From Epiperipatus broadwayi (Eukaryota > Onychophora > Udeonychophora > Euonychophora > Peripatidae), in NCBI GenBank assembly GCA_028023455.1, contig JAQFVV010013397.1:64001-128000 (forward strand): a stretch of 64,000 nucleotides of DNA. Direction: 5' to 3'. The notes under the pieces are model-generated. The model was not told the origin of the DNA. It did no database searches and worked only from the letters and a program-made list of their open reading frames with translations. The position numbers and the translations under genes are program-made. Shown piece after piece: positions 1-13,725 of this stretch. The first letter of the stretch is position 1. Each line of letters begins with the position of its first letter.

Positions 1-1518
1 AAACACTAATGCTTTTTTTTTGTTTTGAGATTTTATTTCATTGATGAATATTTTTATTGTATTCGATTTTGAACAACTTACTACGGTAAATTTATGTGGA
101 AAAGATAAATCTTTTTTACCATCAAAAGTAAAAAAAAAATACTATGTTTTTTTTTTTTTAATTATTTAATTATAAATTTTTTTAATTATGTTGTGAATCA
201 TTTTTATCAATTATAGCATTTCCAGTTTAGGGTAGAACAGTCTCTTATTTTTACATTATTTATTTTTAAAAAAGCTACAAAAAAGTGTACCTATATAAAA
301 ATATATATATATGAAAGATGACCACAGCAATCACGTAATAATGTGCTGTTGAACTGACGTCATTTATATAGATTTAGGAATAGGAAGAGTCAACATATTG
401 TTTACATGTTGTTATTTTCCATGCCATATAATAAAACGTTATTTTTTTCTGGATATTGAATTCGATTTTTGAATATCTAAACTTTTACTAAAATAATTTT
501 ATGTCGAAACAACCATCAGAAGTATAAATAGCCTTTTATTGAGTAAGCTTTGTTTTTTTTTCTTTTTCCATGTTTCAAGGTATCGGCCGGGAAACGAACC
601 CGTAAACCCGGGAAAACTGTTTGTAACGAAGCCACGTTAATTGCAATTTGAGTAAGAATAGCTAATATTTTCACATTAATGTTGAAAATATTAATAGTAA
701 TAAAGAGTGACCGACAACTTTGCCAAATTGATAAATCTTACTCTGGACAGATTTGGTCCATACTTTGTAAACTCGATTTAAGTTTAATAAATTACCTTGT
801 GAATATAAAATATATTATGCATTAATTATAGACCTACTTGGGGGGGGGGGGCTACTTGTATTTAATAGATGAAAGTTTGTTTTTTTCAAAAAAGAAAAAG
901 CCCGAATCGGCAAACCACTTTCAGCCCGCATGATGTTTTTATCTGGTCTTGACATGGTGCTGTTTGGAATGAAAACATCGTGCTGAATTATAATTAACAA
1001 ATAGTAAACCTTATTTTTCTATCTTCTTATAATCAACAAATAAAACAAAAAGTTATTTTTTGATTATATAATATTGCATTTAGAAATGTGACATCCAAAT
1101 CAGCAAACAGTTTATACTTTGTAGCTAACTATGGATCAAAATATATAAAATGCGCTAACACGCACAAGCACATAAAACTAAAAACAAATAAAGAAAGTAT
1201 ATATTTATTTATTTTTAATATCTATTCCATTAAATGGCTAAGCGCTTTCAATGTGACATTCGAAAAATTCTTGAAAACAGTGCAAGTGGAGAAATTTTTC
1301 TATAGAAAAGTATTAAAATCGTCTTTTTTTCTCTTCAGCAGATTAATAGTTTTTTTTTTAAATTAAAAATACGTTTAAACTTAAAGAATAGAACATTTCA
1401 TAAGAGAAAGTTACTTTTTACGAAAAACTTAAAAATTTGTAGACAACAGAAAATATCTAAATAAAGTGGAGTGGTTTTTTTTTTGTAAATTTCATAAAAA
1501 TATTAAACAATTTTCTAA
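1..1518. other. AT-rich sequence without recognisable gene
   Basis: Apart from the SINE remnant at 552-640, I see only A/T-rich sequence, homopolymer runs (including a G run near 840-851) and short open frames with no domain similarity. The small frames near 815-1000 and 1088-1366 have low-complexity translations and no supporting signals, so they are not called. Confidence 0.6.
552..640 (-). repeat. tRNA-derived SINE remnant, copy 1
   Basis: Read on the minus strand, this stretch has a pol III B-box-like GGTTCGTTTCC, then CGAT, then a TTGAAACATGG block and an A-rich tail. The same order (GGTTCG-TTCCC, CGATGC, TTTGACATATG, A-run) occurs at 8448-8534 and 35452-35556, so the three are one family. 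The A-box half is eroded. It is not a functional tRNA gene because no clean acceptor stem forms. Confidence 0.55.
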
Positions 1519-1519
1519 A

Positions 1520-1752
1520 GATAATGTTGTGGAAATGGGATAGAGCAGAATATAGAAAAATATGGGAAAAACTTAGAGTAGAAACTGGAAGGAGAAGGTA
1601 AGGTGGCTAACAGGATTTAGTCAGGAACGTTTCAGCCAAAATGTCCGAGAAAAACCTATTAGTCACTTCACCTTCTCTTTCCATTCCCCACCCTTATTTC
1701 TTCCCATATTCTGCTATATGCAGCTCTATCCCATTTCCACAACATCATCTTT
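1520..1752. repeat. Foldback of the LINE 3' coding end
   Basis: The left arm (about 1520-1605) and right arm (about 1660-1750) are inverted copies of each other: both contain ATGTTGTGGAAATGGGATAG or its complement, followed by related AG-rich or CT-rich blocks. Both arms correspond to the last codons of the LINE reading frame on the minus strand, so the end of the element has been duplicated in inverted orientation around a ~55-bp spacer. Confidence 0.7.
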
Positions 1753-1761
1753 ATCTACTCC

Positions 1762-2019
1762 ATGGCTTTTATATCTAGATCCCTATTATCTTTTTCCAAA
1801 TCCAGCATAAAAGCCAAGAACCTTGTTTCTAAAGAGTCATTTTATTTATATTTATTCTCACACAACTTCATTGTTTGTATCTTTTCTGCTAGCAGGAGTT
1901 TACAATCAGTTAACAGATGCCTAATGTTTTCTATGCCTTCCTTACATAACTTGCACACTAAATCGCTCATATTTTTCCATTTACGTGTATACTACCTTGT
2001 TGCTAATGATCCTGTTTGA
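1762..2019 (-). pseudogene. LINE: C-terminal CCHC zinc-knuckle region
   Basis: The minus strand reads LVCKLCKEGIENIRHLLTDC, the C-x2-C-x7-8-H-x4-C arrangement typical of the extreme C-terminus of many LINE polymerases. It is followed by about 60 more residues with one stop and then the duplicated end inside the foldback at 1520-1752. Confidence 0.75.
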
Positions 2020-2039
2020 ACCTTAATCAGTAACTACTG

Positions 2040-2390
2040 TCCTTGCTATTATCATAAATTAACTTGCACCCAATATTATATTTACTTTTATATATTTATA
2101 ATGAGATATTATTTTATATAGTGCTATGTTTTTATACTATAATAGTGATATTAGTGATTAAGCCAATGCACATGCGCTTTAAAGATAAATTATAAATGAA
2201 TACTCTCACTTTTTCAGACACAAGATATAGTTTTTTAGAAAAGATGGAATGAATCCACCCATCCTTTCGACCCAAACATTTATGTATGAGCAAATCTTAA
2301 TCATATGGAAATGAGAGCATGAAGATGCTAAGCAAACACTTTGAATTAGGTTTATTATACTTGAACGAATGACTCTTGCGAAATCTTATA
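2040..2390. repeat. Dispersed repeat inserted in the LINE
   Basis: LINE coding similarity stops near 2395 and resumes near 2040. The intervening sequence from about 2165 to 2385 resembles 10790-11005: shared blocks include ACACAAGATATAGT, AATGAATCCA and a GGGCAAATC/GAGCAAATC block in the same order. Two other contexts for the same sequence support an independent mobile or interspersed repeat of unknown class. Confidence 0.6.
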
Positions 2391-2879
2391 TAAACTCATT
2401 TTACTCTCCATACTAAGTCTCCATCTCTCCAACTTCCTATTTTTTATTAATGCATCTGTTCTTTTATCCAATTTCTTGCCATTATAACACTCAATGATTC
2501 TCCTAACACAGTCATTTCATCTCTTGGATAAGTATATTGACATAATGTCTTTATCCTAATCTTCTGCATACCATACTACCTTTCTCACCCATCTTGTTGC
2601 CAGTCCTTTACTCATAATCCAACTAAGTACTGTTTTGGCTATTCTCTTATTATCCATAAATTGCTATCTGCTGAACATTTTCATTTTGCTTTTTACATCT
2701 CTCATATAAAAACTTGACCATCACTTTTCTCATAGAATTGCCTCCTTTGTTGTCCACACATCTGCATCTAATGCATGTCTTTCTACTTCTTTTTGTACTT
2801 TTTCAAAAAATTATCTAACACACTTTTACTGACACATAACACATCATTACCATATGTTAACCCTGCTACTGCCACTCCC

Positions 2880-3960
2880 TTCCATAAAATTCTATTTTAC
2901 ATCATATTTATTATATGAAAACACTGTTAATTTCTTTATCAGTCCCTTTATTTTTTTTGCTTCATTTATCATTTTTCTTCCCATTCATCCAAGCATTCTC
3001 TATGATTATTTAACACAATTCCCAAATAGTTGTACCTATTCACCACAAGTAACTTTACATCCCCTATTGAAAATTCTTTCTCTTTTCTTTCTGTAGAATT
3101 TATCATTATTATTTTGAATTTTTTTCACCAAATTTAATCCTCTTCTCTCTTTAACCACCCCTGTGCATGACTTCAGCATAAACTCCATATCTTCCCTACT
3201 TTCTGTGCACAAGAAGATATCCACAAATAAAAGACTCAACAATGTACTTACTTTCTTGCCACCTATTATTGGTATCTCTTTTCCTCTTCCTGGTTTTCAT
3301 GCCTCCTCTGTATCTCTAAAAGTCATATATAATTGTCTACCTGTATTTCTACTCATATCTCTAAGTTGTCTGACTGCAAATGAACTAATAGACCTATCCA
3401 ATCACTATATTATTGTCTTCTCTCCATTTTGAGACCCTTCCAGTCACCATATATGGAAAAACATATAGAACACTGATGTTTCATTATCAGTCTATAAGTG
3501 TTTAATTTTCTATGATTTTTACCCTTTTCTTTAAATAGTAGTCCTATTCTTGTAATATTCCAGCTATCTGAAAAATTCTTTCATTGGTGCCATTTATTAA
3601 AACACGATAATAGATTTACTTTTGCCCTCTCTGCTGCTCATATATCTTAACTTTTTTGCCTTTCAACTTTTCAATTTCTTTCCCATCTCTTTCAATTTAT
3701 TTTCTGTAAACCTAATATTTCAATTACTATATGCTTTCATGTTTGATATCACTCTGTCCTTCACATCTAATATCTTTTCTATATCCATTATATACTTAAG
3801 ATTGTATCTAATTATTCTCTAGAGCTACACACTTTTCCCTCATCTAGTAATACTATTTCTCTCTCCCCTGCATTCCTTCTTTTAACAAATTTCCAAAATT
3901 ATTTACTTTCATCTCTTCCACTTCTATTAATATCCTCCAACAATTTATTATTTAATTTCA
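2880..3960 (-). pseudogene. LINE: reverse transcriptase remains
   Basis: The piece at 3958-4275 is a Lys/Glu-rich linker as found between endonuclease and RT. Near 3160-3242 the minus strand reads LLFVDIFLCTESREDMEFML, which aligns with the RT catalytic block (F/Y)ADD-x-x-L plus the following helix; the double aspartate is damaged. GLNLVKKI further downstream matches the conserved GL-x-x-N-x-x-K motif. The rest is broken by stops. Confidence 0.7.
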
Positions 3961-4271
3961 TTCTCTCTCTCTATAATTATCTATTTTAGCTAACTTCTTT
4001 TTTAAAAAATACTTTCCCCATTTAACATTAACATATTTTTTATTTTCTTTGTTTTTAATAGCACATTCATATTCTCTGCATGCCTTTTCCCTCTCTTTTA
4101 CACTTTTACTAACTCTCACTTTTTTATTTTTATTCTTCTGAATATTTTCACCTAAAACCCTATTTGTGATTTTTTTTACTTCATCACACCAGTCCTTATA
4201 TTTATCCCCAACAAACTCTTCCATGATTTCTTCTACTTTTATTTTATATTCTTCTAATTTATTCTTATCAT

Positions 4272-4780
4272 TCATTCTCCATTCATATCTTCAACAATTC
4301 TTTCTACTTTTCTACTAATTTCCAATACATTATTAACCATTTCTATTATAAAGAAATTATGATCACTATTATATACTCTTGCTACCTTATTAAAGATTTT
4401 AATTTTCCCTACTTCATTCATTCCCTCTTTCTCTACTAATACATAATCTATTGTTTGAAATATATTATTTTTAAACCATGTGTATTGTCCCTCACAAATA
4501 TTTGATAAATTTCCCAACGCTCCAATTCACTTTCTGACAAAAAAATTTCAAAGGTTGTCCAATCTTGTCATCCACATCATTAATTTCTTCAATGTGCACA
4601 TTCGTATCCCTATAATCAATATTTTCTTTTCCTTTTTTGAAACTCTGTACATCCTTAAATAGGCATTCATATCTGCTAATGTTCCACTCCATTATAGTTT
4701 GACTATTTTCAATGGCTATATACATGCTATAGCTATCATTCATTCTTGTCTTCCTAATCTTATCTAAAGCCATAAATGTT
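4272..4780 (-). pseudogene. LINE: apurinic-type endonuclease C-terminal half
   Basis: Two overlapping minus-strand frames cover the endonuclease end. The downstream one contains GQYTWFKNN, then TIDYVLVEKEG, then RVYNSDHNFFIIEM. This matches the exo-endo-phosphatase pattern G-x-x-T-W ... IDYVL ... SDH, where the SDH histidine is catalytic. The upstream frame (4492-4773) ends with a block like the preceding LxFC...N strand. A frameshift lies between them near 4510. Confidence 0.75.
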
Positions 4781-5239
4781 TTTGACCCATAACAGTATTT
4801 AACTATTTTTTTGACATAATCCCTATACCACCATCCTTTTTTCTTTTCTATTTACACCCTCCCAAATCAGGTCTTTCAATATAGATTCTTATTCTTTTCT
4901 TAGATGTGTTTTCGCTAATGATAATACCTCAATCTCTATATTTTTTTGTTTAATTCCAGCTACTTTTCTGGTCTCCTCCCAATTTGTATATTCAAATATC
5001 CAATTTTAGCAATTTCTTCTCTTTTAACTTTTTTTCTCCATTACACTAGTAAGTAGCTTGCTTATCATTACTTTTACAGACCCATTTCCTCTCCACATCT
5101 ACATTTATATCCAAATCAGCTACCCTTTCTTCTTTTTGATAATACTGTAATTTAAAACTCTATTCTCCTTTATAAGTTGTCTGAACTATAATATTCTTTA
5201 TAAATCAAACTCCCCAATACTTCACTTTTGTTTTTTTAA

Positions 5240-5640
5240 GTGCAATCTATTCCTCCTACTAATACAAAATCCCACATATCCACAAACATAACATCATTTT
5301 TCTTGCATAATTTTTTCTATTTCTCATTTACAGAACCTGCCCTATCTAACATATGCTTATTGTCAAATTTTGGTAATAATCCAATAATTCTTACTCTTCC
5401 TTTAATCTTACTCAAATTACTAATCAATTATATGTATTTAGCTCTTACTCTCTCCAATGGATCTGACAAATTATTTGTCCCTATCATAAATACACATCTC
5501 TACTCCCTTGTTTCTTTATCTCATCTGTAACATCCCTAATTTTACATCCAGGCAAGAATATTCTTACATACCTGTTTTATTTTTTCTTGCAATTATCTAT
5601 CCAGATCCTTTAGTTAGTGAATCTCCTATCAACACTGTCT
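5240..5640 (-). pseudogene. LINE: SGNH/GDSL-hydrolase-like esterase remnant
   Basis: Minus-strand translation gives VLIGDSLTKGSG, a block-I GDSL/SGNH motif carrying the nucleophile serine. About 130 bp further on, in a shifted frame, is FMIGTNNLSDPLERV, which fits the block with the conserved Gly and Asn. Further on is a block resembling RIIGLLPKFDNKHMLD. Stops and frameshifts separate them. Esterase domains of this kind occur in ORF1 of CR1/L2-type LINEs; the role in retrotransposition is not settled. Confidence 0.6.
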
Positions 5641-5692
5641 AATAGTTTACTTTCCCTTCATCCCTAACATTCTTTTTCACGTTCCGAACTTC

Positions 5693-5908
5693 CTAATCTA
5701 ATTCTTCCTTATCATTTCTATTCATTAATTCTTTCTCACACTTCATCTCTAATGATTTTAATTTTTCTTCTACATTTTTTATTTTTTCCTCTATCTTACA
5801 TATTCTTTGGCTAACCATTTCCAATGCAATACTTATTTTATCCATATCTCTTGTCACCCCTCTAAAAATATATTCTACTCTATCTTCCTCAACTACATTT
5901 TGCTCCAA
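5693..5908 (-). pseudogene. LINE: coiled-coil segment
   Basis: An open 71-codon stretch is rich in Glu/Lys/Leu/Ile with heptad-like spacing (for example ISIALEMVSQRICKIEEKIK). Coiled coils that trimerise ORF1 proteins of LINEs usually precede nucleic-acid-binding or esterase domains, and here SGNH-like blocks follow directly downstream. It is one fragment of the larger decayed element, not an independent gene. Confidence 0.6.
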
Positions 5909-6780
5909 TTTCTTTTATCACATTTCCACATGGTCTACATTACTATACACCTGTTATATCTTTTCTGTTTTATTTAAGCCTTTCAAATAATAAACCTTAT
6001 TACTTATGGTATACTCTACTACAGCATGACTAATTGTTTTCTGACCATTATATATACATTGTGGAATACAAATGCAATCCACATTCCTTATTTTTAAGTC
6101 TCCAACACTATATTTAACATTATGGTTTCTCTACTAGTCTACAAACCCTTTTATAGAAAAGGAGAAAAACTTTTCTTTCTTTCAATGGCCAACAATAAAC
6201 ATGTGTTTTCTAACCTTACACATCAAACATTATCTTCTTTCTCAAATAAATCACTTTTTCTAAATTAAAAAATTCTTTAGCACCAAACCTACTAAAAAAG
6301 CAACTAATCTTCATACAACTTAGTTTTAAAGCCTCCTTGCAGTGACACACATAGAAAAGTTTATTTTTTATTCCTTTTCTATTTAAATTGGCTAATGAAA
6401 CACTATCCAAATTTTAGCAATATTATTCCTGACTTTTCCAAATCCAATTAAATCTATCTCTCTTTACCCCAATTGGCTGCCAATATACTTTTCTTTAACT
6501 CAAAATCACAAAACACCATAAATTAATGAAAAATAGTAATGATAATTTTTATAAATTACTGGTAGGTGATTTAAAGACGTGTATTAAACATCAATTTATA
6601 TTAATGACTAAAAGACTTAGTAATAGTAGACAATGACACTGTTATTTCATTTCTTCCATTCATACACAAAAATAAGCGTTTTTATTTCTTTTTAATAACA
6701 CATTATATACACCATTTATACTTTTTTTATTTACATATTGTCTACATTTTTTATTAACTCCTGAAGACTCTTAAAACTTA

Positions 6781-6819
6781 TTAACTGGGCCTTCAAAGAA
6801 AAAGTTTGCTGACCCTTGG
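6781..6819 (-). mobile_element. hAT-type terminal sequence (solo end)
   Basis: The minus strand begins CCAAGGGTCAGCAAACTTTT and continues with a TTCTTTGAAGGCCCAG block. This closely resembles the termini of Charlie-type hAT elements (CAGGGGTCAGCAAAC...). No matching inverted end was found nearby, so only one end is claimed. Confidence 0.5.
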
Positions 6820-7169
6820 TTAAGAATAAAAACAATCTTAGTATTTTTTAATCCAGTTCATCTTCTTCATTTCCTCCCTCCTTCCCCACAGAAAGCTTAC
6901 AGATTTTTTTTTCAACGGGAAAAGTTGTTTTATATGAAATATTAAGGTTTTTTTTGATTGGTAAAGCTGTTTTCTGTTATATTAATAGAATTTACCATAA
7001 TCAAAACAAAATTTGAATATTCAAAATACTGTCGGCACTCTAAAGAAATAGTCTATGAATAAAATTATTTATATGCTAAAATAAATTTCTTATTTAGTTA
7101 TATAAACAAAATATATTTAAATAGATTCTATAACTTAAATTACAGTATAATTTTTTATAACAAATCAGG

Positions 7170-8010
7170 AAATTTTGTTATATGTATTAACTCAATTGAT
7201 AATAATATTAAATTTACTATGAAAGGGGGAAAATGATGTAATCAATTTATATGAATATTGTAATAAAAAAGGTTATAAAGAATTCGAAGGTTAATATTGA
7301 AACAAGAATTAGAAAAGATACTTTTTATGGGTTCTTATGTAATTGGGGTTCAGATATTGAGTATGAACATAAAATAAATATTATTAATAATACGATAAAT
7401 ATAACAATAAATGTATGTTCTGAAGAAAAATTATTTAAAAAGGAAATTAATAATATAAAAGAGGAAGGTGTAAAAATGATTATCCTATTAAGGTTATTGA
7501 TAAATTATGCGATAAAAATATTACACAAATAATAAGAAAGAAGAATAATAAGAAAGGCATATATAGTAATTATAATGTTTGAAGAAGTACATTTTTTGAG
7601 ATTAAAAAAAAATGAAGAACATAAATAATAAATATAAGGAGGAAAGTAGATTAATTCTTAAACCTGTATATAAAAAGAAATTTAATTTAGGGAATTTAAT
7701 TAATAAAACAGAATATGAAAAAATGGAAAAAATAAGTTGAAGGGGGAAATGTATCATACATTGGTACAACAAAAAATAGATTTAGAAACTAGATTTAAAC
7801 AACATTTAAATGATAGAAATTACAATGGGTATATACATTATAAAGAATTTGGACATAAAAAATTTAATATAAAAATGATGAAAAAGATTAAAACTACAGA
7901 GAAAGAATGATAAAAGAATATTTTTATATAAAAAGATATAAATCTTTTTTAAATAGAATTAATAGTATAGATAAGGAATGTAAAATAAAATGTAATTAAT
8001 ATGGAATGTT
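7170..8010 (+). pseudogene. Penelope-like element, C-terminal RT/linker plus GIY-YIG, decayed
   Basis: Plus-strand frames in sequence read NNIKFTMKGG (the Penelope IKFT block), then RIRKDTFYGFLCNWGSD (matching the family pattern YRKPTFTGLY-x-NWNS), then an EEKLFKKEINNIKEEG helix and NDYPIKVIDKL (the NGYP block). Near 7740-8000 comes GNVSYIGTT, then after a frameshift DLETRFKQHLND, HYKEFGHKKFNIK and RMIKEYFYIKRYKSF, which is a GIY-YIG endonuclease fold with its YIG-T, R-x-x-x-H and E elements. The catalytic RT core is missing, and several frameshifts and stops are present. Confidence 0.75.
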
Positions 8011-8447
8011 TAAATAGTATTTAATTGTTAAAGGATAGAGAAAAATTTATATTAGTTTTGAAATAGATTTAAAAGTATAGATAAGGAATGTAGATAATTG
8101 ATATGGAAGTTATATAAAATAGTTAAAAGAAGATATAAATTTGTAATTTGGGGGTGGGTTAATGATATAAATAGTTTGTTGTTTTCTGGTGTTTTAGATG
8201 GTTTTTAATATTTTTGAAAATTTATACTTGATAAATAAAATGGAAGTTTTATAATAAAGGAAGTAGAATGAGAAAGAAGTAAGTAAAAATATAATTATAT
8301 ATAATTAATGTTTTATTATAATAGATTTGATATGTTAATATATGAAAGAGATTTTTGTATTTAAAGTATTATGTGAAGATATGTAATTTTTTTGTTGTAG
8401 ATCCTTGAAAATGACTGTAATAATGATGTAAAAAACAGTCAAATGAT

Positions 8448-8534
8448 GGTGGCCTTGTGGTTAGCATAGCTGCCTTGCAAGCAGCTGGCCCAGGTTCGCT
8501 TCCCAGTCGATGCTTTGACATATGAAAAAAAACG
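8448..8534 (+). repeat. tRNA-derived SINE, copy 2
   Basis: An A-box-like TTAGCATAGCTG lies at 8461 and a B-box-like GGTTCGCTTCC at 8493. Then come CAGTCGATGC, TTTGACATATG and a run of A. The anticodon-loop position reads CTTGCAA, suggesting a tRNA-Ala(UGC)-like ancestor, which is inference. The best preserved of three copies in this window. Confidence 0.7.
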
Positions 8535-8539
8535 CAGTT

Positions 8540-9364
8540 CGATGTTAGAAAGTGAATAATATGTGAATGTAGATATATGTTCATTAGTTAATATATGGAA
8601 ATAAAGTTTTTGGAAAGAAATAAGATGTTTATGCAATTATTTATAATATTGGAGAATATATATATATATATTTTTAAAAGAAAAAAGTGGTTGTTTAATT
8701 TGTCATTGTATAATGATAATATTACGGTGTAATATATATTATGAAAATAATAAATATGTAATACAAAATTAGCACAGGTAAAGTAGAAGGCTTGGAAGCA
8801 TCCTATTAACATTATAACTAATACCTTTAGATTTTTATATCTTAAGTTTTAAAATCAATGACGTTTTCTTTTAAACGTTATTGTTTTATAAATATTTGCT
8901 TAAAACTTTATTAACATTTTGGGGTAGCAGTTTATAGGCATGCAAGTTATTCTAATTTATCTTCTATTCCACAATTTATATTCAATGAATGAATTATTCA
9001 TGTTATATCACTAAACATCACATGATCAAAATTCTTTTGTTAACTAACTTCAAAATCTTAAAAAATATATAATTATGTTTATTTGTTGTTTTTTTATCAT
9101 TTAATGCATTGTTAATTTTATTTGCATAATTATCCTATCACAAAGTAATATTTTTTCCTCTTATAAAACAACTTTGATTTTTATTTAATTTTTTTTTGTA
9201 TTATTTTGCGAATATAATTTTCTATTATTAGAACAATTCTACAATAAGCTAAGTTATTTTTCCTAGGTAATTGTAATTGACTTTTAAGCACTGGGAAAGC
9301 CAAGTAAGAAAAACTTAACAGTGAAAAGTCTTAATATTATATGCTTAACATACTTTCAATATCT
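8540..9364. other. AT-rich sequence without recognisable gene
   Basis: Only low-complexity A/T-rich sequence with short chance frames; no domain, repeat partner or RNA fold was recognised. Confidence 0.6.
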
Positions 9365-9765
9365 TAGGCAGAAGGTGTAAATTATATTTAAATCAGCTTA
9401 AATGCTCCACTTTTTATAAGGGGGGGGGGGCATTTATAGCATTAGTATTACTGGCAGTTTGCCAAGCCTCCTTAAGTTTGCATCATTCTTTTATATACAA
9501 AAAATGCTAGGAAGGTATTGCCACAAATCCATCTTTTTTGAGTATGAAAACCAACACATCCATTCCTTTGAACCCATTGCATGTAACATTGTAAGTTATA
9601 GAAAAGAATAATGCAAAATGTAAAATAAAGGAGTCTTGGCATATTGCCAATAATACTAATGCTATAAATATAGAATCCTGCTATCTATTTCTAAAAAGTG
9701 AGGCATTTAAGCTGATTTGCATACAATTTACATGTTATTTATATTATCATTTCTGCCTATAACAA
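9365..9765. repeat. Foldback repeat of ~400 bp
   Basis: The left arm (about 9365-9520) contains AGGCAGAA, AATCAGCTTAAATGC, ATTTATAGCATTAGTATTA and GCCAAG-CTCCTT. The right arm (about 9600-9765), reverse-complemented, gives the same blocks in the same order. The arms are diverged, with a poly-G tract at 9421-9430 on the left only. The centre is about 80 bp. No transposase or target duplication was identified. Confidence 0.7.
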
Positions 9766-10169
9766 AATTATAATTCATTTACTCATCACTATGATTATGA
9801 TGTCGAGACAAAGATACTGAATGCATGCTAAGCATACTATATTAAGACTTTTCATAGGTATGCTTTTCTTATTCAGCATCTCCAAATGCTTAAATGTCAA
9901 TTATTATAAGAATTGTAAAAAACTCCATAGATGTCAAAATTTTATTTGTCACCAGAGTTTCAAAGGTATATTCACTAAGTTTTGCAATGGTTCTTACAGC
10001 AGAATTATTTTTATCTCTTAATGCCTTAATTCAAAAAATAAATTATGACTATGTTTTTTTTTTCTTTCATAATTTATTTTTATCTTATTTCAATATTTTC
10101 CTATTTATCCAATATGCAACATTCCATGTTCTATTTCTTTTAATCATAATGGTAACTTTTGATTTTTTT

Positions 10170-12162
<1,993 letters not shown>

Positions 12163-12931
12163 CCAGTGGATGACTTGTGTGAGAAAGTCGAAACATTAAT
12201 ATATCAATATTTACATTTTTTAACACGGATGAACTGGCAAAATATGTCTTTTATATATATATATGTGTGTGCATGCACACAAACTATGTTATTGCATGCT
12301 ATGTAACCCAAATGGCTTGCATCTACTATGAAGTTTGTTGACTAAGTACACCTCCAATGTAAATGCTGTTAAATCTGTACTTAACTAAATTTATTTGTTC
12401 CTTATGATATAAAGGTGGTTTTTAATGGGTCTGAATCTTCTCTTTTAACAAGAAATATGAACTTACTTCAATGAGGTGATCAACTCAGTATCCAACATTG
12501 GATATATAAAATTATTCCATCACCTATAATAATAGATATAGCACGTACATAAAGATATAAACCAATAACCTTAGTAATGGTGTTTATGTGATAAGTTTAA
12601 ACTCACATAAAAGTATATTTTGTGATAATTAATGTGGGGTCCAATTGACATACAAGATAGTCTCAATCATATTGAAAAGGAATACAAGTCTATGTATCTA
12701 TTTCACTTAAAATTCTAATGATTAACCTATGGGATTTCCATTTTTATAATGGAAACTTATTCTAGTTCTTGGATAATTTATATGTATCTAAACATTTTCC
12801 ACACACATGCAAGCAAAATGCATTTATTGCCATATATGTATTGCTATGATATTATTATATTCTCTGGTTAATTTAATTAATTTAAAAATGATATAACAAA
12901 TTGAAATATTATAAGAAACATTTTTTTCTTT

Positions 12932-13053
12932 GTTTAAATTAGATAATTATACTTTTTTATTCCTATATATATATAATAAAAATTGTATGGATGTTTAAAT
13001 TAGATAATTATACTTTTTTATTCCTATATATATATAATAAAAATTGTATGGAT
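12932..13053. repeat. Perfect tandem duplication, 61-bp unit
   Basis: The unit starting GTTTAAATTAGATAATTATA and ending TGTATGGAT occurs twice head to tail (12932-12992, 12993-13053) without visible differences, so the duplication is recent. Confidence 0.9.
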
Positions 13054-13319
13054 GTAGGGGTGTGAATCTGGAGTGATGGCACTCATCAACATCAACCCTA
13101 AGTAAATAAAATTCAAAATACTAAATATAAAACTTATATATAGGATTGAATATGAATTAATATAAAAGTAATATAATAGTAATGAGTATGTAAAATCACT
13201 GAGATCACTCTAAGAAATCAACATGGCTAAGTATTTTACGTATAATTATGTTAATTATAAGTTCTCTAGTATTATAAATAAGTATAACTCATTCCTCATT
13301 ATGAATGTTCCACAATAAA

Positions 13320-13525
13320 AGTTAACCAACAGTCAATCTGGTGACTGGATTTGAAATGGGTCTACTGAAAATCAGGTTAACTATTTAGGCTTTGCCAGAT
13401 TGGGGCAATTATTTAAATATTACTTGGATGCACAAACTTAAGTGTTAATCCATCAGAATATATAACAATAAAAACAATAAATGCTGGGATATTAAACATG
13501 CTGATCATCATCAATCCTCTGGCCA
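13320..13525 (+). repeat. Dispersed repeat B, copy 1
   Basis: Shares ordered blocks with the reverse complement of 31700-31935: GTTAACCAACAGTCAATCTG, AAATGGGTCTACT, GGTTAACTATT, TTTGCCAG, CAATTATTTAA, GCACAAACTTAA-TG-TAATCCAT and ACATGCTGATCATCATCAA. The CATCATCA stretch may be a retroelement tail. No coding content is evident. Confidence 0.65.
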
Positions 13526-13725
13526 TGGAAGCAGTCGATCTAATGCTCAGATTGAGCTTCACAGCCCACTTACAATCTTTTACCACCAAACCATGTTTCA
13601 ATCCCATCCTTACACATGTATACATATTTACTAATACATATTTTTTTTCTGCTTAACCATTTGAAATAACTGACATATATATAAAAAGAAAGTTACTGTT
13701 AACACTAACTGAAATAATTATAGAA

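Larger units (their letters stand above)
1560..6430 (-). pseudogene. Decayed APE-type non-LTR retrotransposon (LINE)
   Basis: The plus strand is conspicuously pyrimidine-rich here, and the minus strand encodes ordered but broken LINE parts. In 5' to 3' order these are: a Cys/His-containing N-terminal piece (6216-6410), a coiled coil (5693-5908), SGNH-hydrolase-like blocks (about 5240-5640), an apurinic-type endonuclease C-terminus (4272-4780), reverse transcriptase remains (about 2880-3960), and a C-terminal CCHC motif (1762-2019). Many stops and frameshifts separate the pieces and a ~350-bp repeat sits inside it near 2040-2390, so it is dead. A coiled coil plus esterase ahead of endonuclease/RT is known from CR1/L2-type elements, but the clade is not settled here. 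About 4.9 kb is close to full length. Confidence 0.8.

Noticed and set aside
8448-8534. A functional tRNA-Ala gene
   Set aside because: A- and B-box-like motifs exist, but the acceptor stem does not pair and the segment continues into a SINE-specific tail found at two other loci.
13413-13625. 70-codon minus-strand frame as a gene
   Set aside because: It lies across dispersed repeat B, whose other copy at 31700-31935 has no such frame.
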